Source of the DNA: Lyngbya sp. PCC 8106
GTDB taxonomy: Bacteria > Cyanobacteriota > Cyanobacteriia > Cyanobacteriales > Microcoleaceae
NCBI RefSeq assembly: GCF_000169095.1
Contig: NZ_AAVU01000003.1
Coordinates: forward strand, 1-64,000
Length of the DNA: 64,000 nucleotides
Direction: 5' to 3'
Position numbers and translations under genes: made by a program. The notes under the pieces were generated by a model. That model saw only the letters and a list, made by a program, of their open reading frames with translations, searched no databases and had not been told where the DNA came from. Shown piece after piece: positions 8,674-17,981 of the stretch (positions within the stretch are counted from its first letter, which is position 1; the number at the start of each line of letters is the position of its first letter).

Positions 8674-9330
8674 TTATTGACTGTTCCACTCAACTTTTAC
8701 GGGTTTGATCTCTTGTTTGTTGTATGCGATTAGGCTGGCTCTGACCTGACCATTCTCCCAACTTATCCCTGTGATATGATATTTGTAGACTTCTCCGTAT
8801 TGGGCTTGGGCTATTTCCACGGCTTTAACTCCTGTTTCGCCGACACGAATGAAGTGCATCATGCCAGTAATCACCGCTACAAATACGACCCCCAGGATGA
8901 ATGCTAGCTTCGGAGTTGAGGCGGAATAACCAGATTTTACGGTAGCCCTAACGACAGCTGTAGTCCGCAGTTGAGTATAAACCCAGAACAAAAGGACGAT
9001 TTCTGCAATTTTATACAAAAGTGACAGGGAAAAACTCACTGAATCAAGGCGAAATTCAGTTGCCCAAAGTTCTGCGGGTCTTAAGGGAAGTAATATCAAT
9101 AAAGAGGTGACGAAATAGGAGAGCAATAAGGCACTGCCCCAGGTAACGAGAGGAACGGCACGCAGGTTTCCACAGAGGAACAATACACCAATTGCGATTA
9201 AGTAAAAAAAGCTAGATGAATAGCTTCGGCTTTCTGGGGGAATGACTTGGAAAAAATACACGATATCAAGAATTCCGACTATGATCAGTACAATACCGAC
9301 TCGCTTCAAAATGGCGCGATAATTATTCAT
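8674..9330 (-). CDS. Membrane protein of unknown function
   Basis: A 218-residue protein with about five hydrophobic spans, for example VGIVLIIVGILDIVYFF, FFYLIAIGVLFLCG, WGSALLLSYFVTSLLILL and LAFILGVVFVAVITGMM. A soluble C-terminal domain of about 50 residues ends in PVKVEWNSQ. No family is recognised. It lies upstream of the J-domain gene on the same strand with a gap of about 140 bases if the later J-protein start is used, so co-transcription is possible. Confidence 0.65.
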   Translation of the reverse strand: MNNYRAILKRVGIVLIIVGILDIVYFFQVIPPESRSYSSSFFYLIAIGVLFLCGNLRAVPLVTWGSALLLSYFVTSLLILLPLRPAELWATEFRLDSVSFSLSLLYKIAEIVLLFWVYTQLRTTAVVRATVKSGYSASTPKLAFILGVVFVAVITGMMHFIRVGETGVKAVEIAQAQYGEVYKYHITGISWENGQVRASLIAYNKQEIKPVKVEWNSQ

Positions 9331-9523
9331 TTTTTTCAGGGCTAATGAATGAGCATTATTGACATAAACATATCTCTAAGTGGGTTAACCCCATGCACAG
9401 TTTTATTGATTAAATTTTCAATCCTCGTTGGAAGTCAACCCCAATTATGACTAAAGGGGGAGAGTGAAATCTCCCCAAGCCAAGTAGACTTAGATTTGGA
9501 GATAATTGTTGATTCAATCATTC

Positions 9524-9793
9524 ATGGAAGATAACTTATTCGATAAAACGTTTCGAGATAGCGAGGGCAATATTGTTATTGCTCAACCCCCCAATTTACC
9601 GCTTATCGTCGGGATTATAACCACTGTACTCAAATTAATTGTTCCTGGTGGCAATCTCCATACAGGTCTAGACGCAATCGCTTTTGGTTCTTTGTTTACT
9701 TGGGCGTGGCAAGAGTTATTCGATGGTGTTAACTACTTTCGTCAGTCGCTGGGTTTACTGGGGCTAATTAGCTTAATTGCTTTGAGGTTTTAG
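9524..9793 (+). CDS. Small membrane protein of unknown function
   Basis: An 89-residue protein from the ATG at 9524. A TTG at 9506 with a GGAG box at 9498 would add six residues. After a polar start come the hydrophobic stretches LPLIVGIITTVLKLIVPGG and SLGLLGLISLIALRF, with an amphipathic segment between them (FTWAWQELFDGVNYF). It is probably an inner or thylakoid membrane protein. No family is recognised. Confidence 0.5.
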   Translation: MEDNLFDKTFRDSEGNIVIAQPPNLPLIVGIITTVLKLIVPGGNLHTGLDAIAFGSLFTWAWQELFDGVNYFRQSLGLLGLISLIALRF

Positions 9794-9894
9794 AGTAACT
9801 TTTGATTATCCTCAAATTCAGATAGACATTGATTGTCAATGGAATTCGTGAGGAATTTACGATATATTTTTACTCTAAAAACTCATAAATTAAA

Positions 9895-9926
9895 GGGGTG
9901 AAGGCTATCAATAAAACCCTCACCCC
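9895..9926 (-). terminator. Hairpin downstream of petH
   Basis: GGGGTGAAGG (9895-9904) pairs with CCCTCACCCC (9917-9926) with one mismatch and a 12-base loop. On the minus strand it is followed by TTTAATTTATG. The position about 60 bases after the petH stop and the stable stem fit a transcription terminator with an imperfect T-tract. Confidence 0.6.
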
Positions 9927-9982
9927 AAATACTATTAACTCACTAGAATCTTAATGCGATCAAAACCTTCTAACCTTAACAA

Positions 9983-11194
9983 TTAGTAGGTTTCAACGTG
10001 CCAACGGTGGTCTTTCTTCAGTTGCTTCTGGAATTCACTCCAGTCAGCACCAAACTTACTTGCGGCGGCGGACATTCCTTCGTCAATCCCGCCTTCCATA
10101 CCTTTCAAACCACAAATGTAGGTGTGGGTGTTGGGTTTTTGATTCAACTGCCACAACTCATCAGCATTTTCTTGAATCCGATGCTGAATATACATTTTGC
10201 CACCGTCTTTATTCTTTTGTTCACGACTAACGGCATAAGTTACGCGGAAATTGTCAGGAAATTGACGTTGTAACTCTTCAAGCTCTTCTTTGTAGAGAAT
10301 ATTGGGAGTGTAGGCGCAACCAAAAAATAGCCAAGCCAGACCTTTGAACTGATAATCAGGGTTTTGTTCTCTTTCCTTAAACATCCGCCAGATGAAAGCG
10401 CGGAAAGGAGCAATTCCTGTCCCTGTTGCCATCATAATGATTGTGGCATCTTCATCATCCGGTAACAGCATTTCCTTACCAACAGGCCCGGTAATGCTTA
10501 CATCATCTCCTTCTTTGATGTTGCAGAGGAAGGAAGAGCAAACCCCATAGACCGTATCACCCGTTTCAGGATGCTTATATTCGAGTTGGCGTACACACAA
10601 AGACACTGTTTTCTCATCAAGATTATCGCCGTGGCGAGTTGAAGCAATGGAATAAAGCCTCAGCTTATGAGGTTTGCCATTCGCATCTGTGCCTGGAGGG
10701 ATAATCCCAATACTTTGACCTTCAAGGTAACGCAAATCGCCACCAGAAAGATCAAAAGTGAGGTGACGAACAGTCCCTTCTCCACCCTCTTGAACTAATT
10801 CTTTACTAGACAGACATTTGCCAGTAAAGGGAGTCTTAGGCTTGTAGATATTGATAGGAACGTCAGTATGAGCTTTAGCTTGCGTCATGGGCTTCTTCTG
10901 TTCTCCAGACTGTTGACTTTGTAGTCCATTTCCTGATGTAGCGCTGCTTTGGGCTGAGGGATTGCCGTTACAGGGACGAATATTAACAATCCGACCACCC
11001 AAACGAGAAATGCGACGCATTTCCTGATTCATCCGTTCATAAGGCACGGTAATAGATACTCTGCCACTGCGACGAATCGGATAAGTGAATTTGTCGGAAT
11101 CACCCCCTTGACGCATTCCCTCCACTTCAAACACGAAGACCCGACTATTTGCCCCTGTCTTCGTTGCTACACCAGATCCACTAGGACTATACAT
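9983..11194 (-). CDS. petH: Ferredoxin-NADP(+) reductase with CpcD-like linker domain
   Basis: A 403-residue cyanobacterial FNR, which passes electrons from ferredoxin of photosystem I to NADP+. Residues about 17-75 form a CpcD-like phycobilisome-linker domain (SRVFVFEVEGM, RRISRLGGRIVNI), which attaches the enzyme to phycobilisome rods. A flexible Ser/Gln linker follows. The FAD domain contains RLYSIAST and CVRQLEY. The NADP domain contains MMATGTGIAPFRAF and TYICGLKGME, and the protein ends in WHVETY with the terminal Tyr that stacks on FAD. Met103 (codon at 10886-10888) sits just before the catalytic part and matches the internal start known to give the short, phycobilisome-free isoform in other cyanobacteria. 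The gene is transcribed alone. Confidence 0.97.
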   Translation of the reverse strand: MYSPSGSGVATKTGANSRVFVFEVEGMRQGGDSDKFTYPIRRSGRVSITVPYERMNQEMRRISRLGGRIVNIRPCNGNPSAQSSATSGNGLQSQQSGEQKKPMTQAKAHTDVPINIYKPKTPFTGKCLSSKELVQEGGEGTVRHLTFDLSGGDLRYLEGQSIGIIPPGTDANGKPHKLRLYSIASTRHGDNLDEKTVSLCVRQLEYKHPETGDTVYGVCSSFLCNIKEGDDVSITGPVGKEMLLPDDEDATIIMMATGTGIAPFRAFIWRMFKEREQNPDYQFKGLAWLFFGCAYTPNILYKEELEELQRQFPDNFRVTYAVSREQKNKDGGKMYIQHRIQENADELWQLNQKPNTHTYICGLKGMEGGIDEGMSAAASKFGADWSEFQKQLKKDHRWHVETY

Positions 11195-11425
11195 CGATAA
11201 ATTTCTCCCTTACAATACCGAGCGATTCACCCGCAGAATGTGACATATAGATCACTTTAAGCCATTCTTAAGGTGTTATTCTTCCAGCAAATATTACGTC
11301 TCTGCCTTGATGAGTTTAACTGCTCATTCAGACAAGAGTTGCTTTTTTTGTTAGGCTTTTCACTATTTTACAATCTAAAGTCAGAAGTTCACGGCTAAGG
11401 ACAATTGTTGAATTGCCCCGACTGT

Positions 11426-12622
11426 TTACTGATAAACTCGTCCTCGCCATTGAGTCGGCTTACGATTGGCAGAAACAAACAACCGCACCACTGCTAACGG
11501 ATCAGCCAACGGAGATAACCAAAATATCCATTTTCCCTGAGCAACAGACAAATCGTAAGCTGAAGTGATCGCACCACATAAAGCAAACCGAACCGTTAGC
11601 CAAAATAAATTTAAACCCAGTAAAATCAACACTAAGGGATTAGATAAAGGCAAAAATCTCCAACATCCCAGACTCAACACCAAAATTGGTAAAGGTAAAC
11701 CCTGAATGGCTAATAATACCCCTAAATCTCCCCACAGTTGCGCCACGGAAGAAGCATCCTTGAGATCTAGCGATCGCCCCCATCCGGACCAGGTATCGCG
11801 GAAACCATCGTACATTCGCACTTTCAGTAAATTCGCCCCATCGAGAAACCCGACTTTAAACCCTCTCGCGGCGATATGACGAGCTAAAGTCACATCATCG
11901 CAAAAAGAACCCTTTGCACTGGTATATCCGTTCATGGCTTCGAGAACCGAACGCCGACAGAGAAAACATTGACCATTCGCCATCACTCGTTCCGGGCTTG
12001 TGGGGTGAGTATCCGGTGGCCCAAAACGATAAATCAACGTGATTAACAGTGCAGGTTGTAACCACAATTCTCCCGGATATTTTAAAATAAACCGACAAGA
12101 CAGAGAAATCAAATCATAGCCTTGTGCGATCGCCGTTTTCACCAGAGTTGCAGCTAAAGCCGGACTCGGTTGAGTATCCGCATCAACCCCCAACACCCAC
12201 TCACTTTTTGGGGAACTGTGCAGAAAACCCGTATGTAAAGCCCAAGGCCGTCCAACCCAATCCGCAGGCAATGGATCATCGGTGATCAGGCGAAATCGAG
12301 GATCGCGTTGAGCTTTCGTCTGCACCATTTCACCAGTGCCATCCGTTGAATGACTATCAACAACCAAAATTTCCCGTACTTCATAGCTTTGCCGACTCAA
12401 CCCTGATAAACAAGGAGAAATTCGTGCAGCTTCGTTTAAAGTCGGAACAACAACACTCACCGTTCCCAATAAATCAGGAGTTGGCAAATGAGGTTGCAGC
12501 GGAAAATTACGGTTGAGAGCCTTAAATAGACGAGAAAGAACAATCGCCGTAGCCGGAATTTGTACAATCAAGATCAGCAAAGTTAAAGCACCGATCCAGA
12601 CTGGCAAGAAGTAATTGGTCAT
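11426..12622 (-). CDS. cruG: Family 2 glycosyltransferase, CruG-like
   Basis: About 398 residues from the Met at 12622; the longer frame from 12706 adds a non-hydrophobic extension that looks non-coding. An N-terminal membrane segment is followed by a GT2 catalytic domain with VVPTLNEAARI, a DSHSTDGT nucleotide-sugar motif, GVDADTQPS and a later GSFCDDVTLARH. Two or three membrane spans lie at the C-terminus. The gene directly follows cruF, and in cyanobacteria this pair makes myxol-type carotenoid glycosides: CruF hydrates the gamma-carotene end and CruG adds the sugar. The name rests on domain type plus neighbour, so substrate specificity is inferred. Confidence 0.85.
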   Translation of the reverse strand: MTNYFLPVWIGALTLLILIVQIPATAIVLSRLFKALNRNFPLQPHLPTPDLLGTVSVVVPTLNEAARISPCLSGLSRQSYEVREILVVDSHSTDGTGEMVQTKAQRDPRFRLITDDPLPADWVGRPWALHTGFLHSSPKSEWVLGVDADTQPSPALAATLVKTAIAQGYDLISLSCRFILKYPGELWLQPALLITLIYRFGPPDTHPTSPERVMANGQCFLCRRSVLEAMNGYTSAKGSFCDDVTLARHIAARGFKVGFLDGANLLKVRMYDGFRDTWSGWGRSLDLKDASSVAQLWGDLGVLLAIQGLPLPILVLSLGCWRFLPLSNPLVLILLGLNLFWLTVRFALCGAITSAYDLSVAQGKWIFWLSPLADPLAVVRLFVSANRKPTQWRGRVYQ

Positions 12623-12832
12623 TGAAAATTGATTGCGTCCGTTAACGAGGCACAAGGATGCTTGCAAATTTAGCATAGAAGGGGACAGGCTTACGTCTAA
12701 CGACACGCTTGGCGAAGGGAAAAACGAGGCCTGAAAAAGAACTCGCTTTGTGTCCCGCTTCGCTATCGATATAGGGACGATTGATTCGTTCCATGTCCCC
12801 TAAATAGAATCAACTCTAGCGGGTATAAAGGT

Positions 12833-13774
12833 CTATTTTGCTAAAATCTCAGCCGGAGTATGAGGAACTTCTGAGCGAGGCAAATCTACAGAAGCTGGAG
12901 TGCTTTGCAAATCTTCAACCGTTGCTAATGTGGGTTTAGCGGTCCACCAAAAGATCAAGACGGGGATCACACCCAACGCTACACTCAGACTAACCGGGAA
13001 CAAGAACCGTGCATCGAGGGAAACAACTGTAATTGTTGCTCCGAAAATGAAGTTCGTCAAATAGACAATCACGGGTAAAGTCAATTGATGACGAGATAAT
13101 ACCACAGGTATCCGTCTCCACAAGAAAGCACCAACACTCATAAATAGCGCAGCCGTTCCCATCCATCCCAAGAGGTTACGATAAGGCATCCCAAAGAATT
13201 CACCGACTTCTTGGAACTCCCAAAATTTTACAGGAGCTTGACTCATTGCTGGATCAAGAACTAAATCCCAAGCTGTTAATAAGATAGCCGCCATTGCTAA
13301 AGCCGCCCAGTGACGGAACCAACTTGAACCAACAATCACTTTTAAACCTGCACGGGCTAAGAGATAACAAGTTAGTCCCATGTAAAACCAGGACAGGGGA
13401 ATGGTAAACGGAACTAAGCCGCCAATCTTGTAACCTAAACCACTGAGATATTGATAGTGACCAAAGGGAAATCCGGTGCTGGTGCCGAGTAATTCACTGC
13501 CCAAGGATAAGAATACAGCCGGGAGCATAAATGTTGCTGTCGCCCACCATCCGAGAGTACGGTAAGCGTAAAGAGTAACAGCAATTGCACCAAAGACGAT
13601 GTAGGCGACTCCACCTCCTGCCATACTCCACCCAAAAGCCGCCTGTCCGAAAGAGGGTAAGTTCGCAATGATTTGGGGATTGGGCAAAATGATTAATAGT
13701 CCTGCCAAGCCAAATAGAGTTGAGATCACGTGGATAGTCAGAAAAAAACGTTCAGCAATTACAAGTTGCTTCAT
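12833..13774 (-). CDS. cruF: Carotenoid 1',2'-hydratase CruF-like membrane protein
   Basis: A polytopic membrane protein of 313 residues from the Met at 13774, chosen because a GAGGAG box precedes it by four bases; the frame extends ten codons further. Eight or so hydrophobic spans match the carotenoid biosynthesis membrane proteins (COG2324 type), with recognisable blocks GTSTGFPFGHYQY and AWDLVLDPAMSQ. The family adds water at C-1' of gamma-carotene, the first step from gamma-carotene to myxol. The next gene downstream is the cruG-like glycosyltransferase, about 210 bases away, so they probably act in sequence. A Pro/Val/Glu-rich tail follows the last span. Confidence 0.88.
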   Translation of the reverse strand: MKQLVIAERFFLTIHVISTLFGLAGLLIILPNPQIIANLPSFGQAAFGWSMAGGGVAYIVFGAIAVTLYAYRTLGWWATATFMLPAVFLSLGSELLGTSTGFPFGHYQYLSGLGYKIGGLVPFTIPLSWFYMGLTCYLLARAGLKVIVGSSWFRHWAALAMAAILLTAWDLVLDPAMSQAPVKFWEFQEVGEFFGMPYRNLLGWMGTAALFMSVGAFLWRRIPVVLSRHQLTLPVIVYLTNFIFGATITVVSLDARFLFPVSLSVALGVIPVLIFWWTAKPTLATVEDLQSTPASVDLPRSEVPHTPAEILAK

Positions 13775-14137
13775 GGAACTCCTCAAAAGACTGTAAAATT
13801 TCAATGTCGTTCTTTAATAGTTTACAAATCTTTAACAAAATTAAATTAATCCGACAATCGCCTGTTTGCTCTCTGTGGGGAGCAGAATTAGATGCCAACT
13901 GAAGCTTTTTGCTTGATTTGACTTGATTTTCATCCTTTTCTTCTGCCCATTTTTTTGGGAGTAAGCTAGCAGTTAGATAAAATTTAATAATGATTTTATA
14001 GATTTAATTAAAGAAAAGTTATTTAATGCCGATCAATGATCTAGACAAAGTGACTAACTTGTGATAAGTATCTGGATTTGAGAGGCAGGTTAACGAATCC
14101 ACTAAAATAAGTGGAGTTAAATTGGGCAGGAGGAGTC

Positions 14138-15313
14138 ATGGCAAGTTTACTGATAGTCATTGTAACGTTACTGGCAATTGTCGCCATCGGGGGATTAGCA
14201 ATAGAGCTGCGATATCGTCGAATGCCTGGAAATGACCTAGAACTCACATCCGGTCAGTGGGATCTCGCCATCTCTCAACCGAATCATTACCTGCTCATTG
14301 GTCAAATGGAGTTCCGCAACCGCACTCAGGGATTTGAAATCATGGTACCTGAAATCAAAGCCGAAGTACAACTCCTGAGTGAAGCGAGTTTAGACCAGAT
14401 TGAGTTAACCCCTCGGATTATTCCGATGCACCCGGATGCACCTGCAAGAGTCGATAACTATTGGTTTGCCTACATTGTCAAACGCAAACCCACTCAAATC
14501 AAAGTTTCAATCGAAATCAAAGGCGAAAATCTCGACAGCCTCCAGTCCGCTTGGGTCAAAATTCACTACATCACCTATGGCCCAGATGGACGGATTCCGA
14601 AAACTCGCCACGTGGTCATCCCCTTACAATATCCTGATCCTCAAATTCCCTCAACTCCCCGCCACACAGAATTAGCAACCGTCTATCCGATTCGCACGCA
14701 TCTCCTGACTCACCTCGATGATCCCGTAGAGATCGTGAAACGATACATTCTCCCTCATGCTCAACCCGGAGATGTGATTACAATGGGAGAAACACCCTTA
14801 GCTCTAATTCAAGGCCGATTCCGTCATCCGAGCGAAATTCAACCCGGATGGGTTGCCAAGCGGGTTTGTCAGTTCTTTCTGCCCACTTCGAGTTTAGCAA
14901 CCGCCTGTGGGATGCAAACCTTAGTCGATTTAGTCGGGCCAACGCGCGTTTTATTAGCCTTTGTCGGGGGAGCGATCGCTAAAATACTGGGTCAACCGGG
15001 ACTGTTCTATACCCTCGCAGGGGAACAAGCCCGTTTAATCGATGATGTCACGGGAACTTTACCCCCCTATGACCAATTTATTGTCTTAGGGCCAGAAAAT
15101 CCTCAACAAGTCGTTGATCGCATTCAACAAGAAACCAATCTGGCAGCAGCAATTGTAGATGTCAACGATCTCAAAGCCGTTAAAATATTAGCGCATACCG
15201 CCGATCTTTCCACGAAAATTCTAGAACAAGCCTTAAGAAGTAATCCCGCCGGAAATGCTGATGAGCGAACGCCATTAGTTCTCATCCGTCCTCTCTCCCC
15301 CGGCGATCAATAA
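14138..15313 (+). CDS. CofE-like (F420-0 gamma-glutamyl ligase-type) protein
   Basis: 391 residues from the ATG at 14138, preceded by AGGAGG with ideal spacing; the upstream GTG at 14111 lacks this. One membrane span near the N-terminus (LLIVIVTLLAIVAIGGLAI) is followed by about 150 residues of unfamiliar beta-rich sequence. A C-terminal domain then carries PGDVITMGETPLALIQGR and LYTLAGEQARLID-like blocks, which I relate to the CofE superfamily. Cyanobacteria of this kind are not known for an F420 methanogen pathway, so the biochemical activity is open. It is followed by a GNAT gene about 120 bases downstream. Confidence 0.65.
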   Translation: MASLLIVIVTLLAIVAIGGLAIELRYRRMPGNDLELTSGQWDLAISQPNHYLLIGQMEFRNRTQGFEIMVPEIKAEVQLLSEASLDQIELTPRIIPMHPDAPARVDNYWFAYIVKRKPTQIKVSIEIKGENLDSLQSAWVKIHYITYGPDGRIPKTRHVVIPLQYPDPQIPSTPRHTELATVYPIRTHLLTHLDDPVEIVKRYILPHAQPGDVITMGETPLALIQGRFRHPSEIQPGWVAKRVCQFFLPTSSLATACGMQTLVDLVGPTRVLLAFVGGAIAKILGQPGLFYTLAGEQARLIDDVTGTLPPYDQFIVLGPENPQQVVDRIQQETNLAAAIVDVNDLKAVKILAHTADLSTKILEQALRSNPAGNADERTPLVLIRPLSPGDQ

Positions 15314-15431
15314 TGTTGTCACTCAATTCTCAAGGAATTGTTGGGGCAGTTAAATCCAATTGTGGAAAGATTTAGCGTAATCAAGCGTCAGTCCGCTGTT
15401 GGATGATGAATAGCAAGACAAAATCAAACCT

Positions 15432-16700
15432 ATGACTTTATTCCTATCCCAAAACCAAAACCAAGTGAATATCCGTCCCTTTCAATATCGTGACCTGGAT
15501 CAAATCGAGCGGTTGTGTCAGCAGACCTTATCGGATACGGTCAGCGATCAAGAAACTGAGGGTTTTAGTCATGTGGCTCAAGATCTTCAAAAGCTACGTC
15601 GTTGGTACGGATTCCTGAAATTTTTAAGCTGGTTTCCTAATCCTTGTCAACATCTATTTAATATTCTCGTCGCTGAACAAGACGATCAAGTTCGCGGAAT
15701 GATTAAAGTCTCACCATTTAATCTTACCCGGAGTACCTGGCGAGTCAATCAAGTTGCCGTCTCTCCAGAAGGAGATCTCAAAAGTGTGGGATCGCAACTA
15801 CTCCGCCATTGCTTTGAAAGTATTTGGGAAGCCCGCAATTGGCTCGTTGAAGTTGACATTAATGATAAGGCGAATATTGCCCTCTATCGTCAAAACGGAT
15901 TCCAACGTCTGGCTCAAATTACCTATTGGTCAGTCGAACCCGAACTCCTACAACAATTGGCGGTTGCTCAACCTGATCTTCCCAACCTACTCCCGGTGAG
16001 TAATGCCGATGCTCAACTACTGTATCAACTCGATACGGCATCCATGCACCCGTTTGTTCGACAGGTTTTTGATCGCCATATTAGCGATTTTAAATCCAGC
16101 GTGATTAAAGCGGTGATAGATGGATTTAAGCAATGGTTCAACCATACCGAACACATTAGTGCTTATGTCTTCGAGCCGCAACGTAAAGCGGCAATTGGTT
16201 ATTTCCAAGTGCAACTGTCGCGAGATGGTCGTCAACCCCATTTTGCTGAGTTAACCGTCAATCCGTCTTATACTTGGCTGTATCCCGAACTCTTGGCTCA
16301 AATTGCTCATCTGACGCAAGATTTTCCGACCCAATCTCTGCGAGTCAGTTCAGCGGACTATTTACCCGAACGAGAAGCCTATTTTGAGAAAATGGGAGCG
16401 ACTCGCATTGAACACAGCTTGTTGATGTCTCGTTCAGTTTGGCATAAAGTTCGGGAGTCGAAGCTGTCATTAGAAGGGTTGCAATTGTCAGATGTTCTGC
16501 AAAGTTTGCAACCAGCTCGTAAACCGATACCAAGTCGTATATCCTGGTTAGGGCCAATGAATAATCATCCTCGCTCTAAGCGAAATTCTCAGGTTTCAGA
16601 CACTCTCAGCGGACAATCAAACGCGATGTCTGAGCAACCTGAGTTGGAGAGTCAAAATAAACCGACTGATCGACCGTCAGAAAATCAGCATGAAGGATAA
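15432..16700 (+). CDS. GNAT-family N-acetyltransferase
   Basis: A 422-residue protein. Residues 13-175 form a GNAT domain (IRPFQYRDLDQIERL, VNQVAVSPEGDLKSVGSQLL for the acetyl-CoA site, and EVDINDKANIALYRQNGFQ). The second part repeats a GNAT-like layout with less clear motifs (IGYFQVQLS, FAELTVNPSYTW, YFEKMGATRIEHSLLM). A disordered Ser/Gln/Pro tail of about 60 residues follows. The acceptor is unknown. The TAA stop overlaps the ruvX ATG by one base (TAATG), so the two are probably translationally coupled. Confidence 0.8.
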   Translation: MTLFLSQNQNQVNIRPFQYRDLDQIERLCQQTLSDTVSDQETEGFSHVAQDLQKLRRWYGFLKFLSWFPNPCQHLFNILVAEQDDQVRGMIKVSPFNLTRSTWRVNQVAVSPEGDLKSVGSQLLRHCFESIWEARNWLVEVDINDKANIALYRQNGFQRLAQITYWSVEPELLQQLAVAQPDLPNLLPVSNADAQLLYQLDTASMHPFVRQVFDRHISDFKSSVIKAVIDGFKQWFNHTEHISAYVFEPQRKAAIGYFQVQLSRDGRQPHFAELTVNPSYTWLYPELLAQIAHLTQDFPTQSLRVSSADYLPEREAYFEKMGATRIEHSLLMSRSVWHKVRESKLSLEGLQLSDVLQSLQPARKPIPSRISWLGPMNNHPRSKRNSQVSDTLSGQSNAMSEQPELESQNKPTDRPSENQHEG

Positions 16701-17149
16701 TGAGTGAAAACTCCTCACCCCAATTTGTTTCCGCCCTGGGACTCGATATTGGTCAGAAACGGATTGGGGTTGCTGGCTGCGACGGTCTGGGTTTGTTTGC
16801 GACGGGTTTAATGACTTTAAAACGCAGTGCTTTTGAACGGGATGTTGCTCAACTGCGAGAGCTGGTAGAAGATAGACGAGTACAGGTTCTTGTCGTGGGT
16901 TTACCCTATTCGATGAATGGAACTATCGGGTTTCAAGCCAAAAAAGTCCAAAAATACGCGACAGGACTGGCGAAGGCTCTAGACTTACCCCTAGAATATG
17001 TCGATGAACGCCTCACTTCGTTTCAAGCTGAACAGATGCTCCGAGATGCTCATATTTCTCCCTCACGCAACAAAGGGTTAATCGATCGCAAAGCAGCAGC
17101 TATAATCTTACAGCAATGGTTAGATCAACGACGGGGACAGCAACTTTAA
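16700..17149 (+). CDS. ruvX: Putative Holliday junction resolvase RuvX/YqgF
   Basis: 149 residues covering the complete YqgF fold of the RNase H superfamily. GLDIGQKRIGVAG carries the first catalytic Asp, LVVGLPYSMNG is the second strand, YVDERLTSFQAEQML carries the acidic pair, and IDRKAAAIILQQWLD carries the final Asp. The protein acts in 16S rRNA end maturation or recombination; family members have been assigned to both. It starts within the stop of the GNAT gene. Confidence 0.93.
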   Translation: MSENSSPQFVSALGLDIGQKRIGVAGCDGLGLFATGLMTLKRSAFERDVAQLRELVEDRRVQVLVVGLPYSMNGTIGFQAKKVQKYATGLAKALDLPLEYVDERLTSFQAEQMLRDAHISPSRNKGLIDRKAAAIILQQWLDQRRGQQL

Positions 17150-17327
17150 TGGAGCAAACAACCGTCAGTTGCGAAAAATGCCTCTGAACGCGGATAACTC
17201 TCTGATTGAGCTTTTGTTTGATGCCACGCCACCTCAAGCATGATATTCTGATCGTGCAGGATCGATATTCGACTCCTGCAAAACACTGATTTGCCCAGAC
17301 CTGGGGTACTCTTTTAGATAAGCTTAC

Positions 17328-17909
17328 ATGATGTTTTCATCTCAATCCCCCCAAGAGAATGGACGCTCTCAAGAAGATATCGTCACACTCACTGATGAGC
17401 AAGGGCGATCACTCAACTGTTTGATTCAGTCCATTTTACCGCTTGAAGGTCAGGACTATCTGCTGCTCGTTCCGGTAGATGCTCCTGTCGAAATTTTACG
17501 TTGGCCGAGTGATGACGAAGACGATGAAACCCCGATCCCGGTTGAATCTGAAGCCGAACTTGATCAAATTTTACCCCTGGCCAAAGTTGTTTTAGAAGAG
17601 CAAAATCTAACACTTAAACGCACTGCTGTTACCTTCACGGTTGGTGGGGAATTGCCAGAGGTCGATCCAGATGATCTCGAAGACAATGACGAAGACTCAG
17701 GAGAGGGCGACTATGAGGAAATGATCGAGTTAGCCAGCTTCTATTGTGAAGAACAAGAATATGGAATTTATATGCCCGTTGAACCCTTTTTTATCTTGGC
17801 TCGTCAAAATGAACGGGGTGAACCTCAATTACTTTCAAGCGAAGAACTCCAGAGAATTGAGCCACTGTTACCTTTAATCGAAGATCAACTATTTGACGAT
17901 CTCGATTAA
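17328..17909 (+). CDS. DUF3727-type protein
   Basis: A 193-residue acidic protein with two similar halves. The first has DIVTLTDEQGRSLNCLIQSIL then DYLLLVPVDAPVEIL; the second has ELASFYCEEQEYGIYMPVEPFFILAR. A stretch of Asp and Glu separates them. This matches a family conserved in cyanobacteria and plastids (DUF3727, with a DUF1292-like fold) of unknown biochemical role. It is followed 72 bases later by mltG, an order that I recall from other cyanobacteria, so it may be co-transcribed. Confidence 0.8.
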   Translation: MMFSSQSPQENGRSQEDIVTLTDEQGRSLNCLIQSILPLEGQDYLLLVPVDAPVEILRWPSDDEDDETPIPVESEAELDQILPLAKVVLEEQNLTLKRTAVTFTVGGELPEVDPDDLEDNDEDSGEGDYEEMIELASFYCEEQEYGIYMPVEPFFILARQNERGEPQLLSSEELQRIEPLLPLIEDQLFDDLD

Positions 17910-17981
17910 ACTCAGGCTCGATTAAACTCAGGAGAGTCAAAACAAAAAACCACAGACAACTGACGACGGATCAAAAGACCT

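Noticed and set aside
8535..8693. Longer start for the J-domain protein
   Set aside because: It would overlap the preceding gene by 20 bases and encodes low-complexity sequence.
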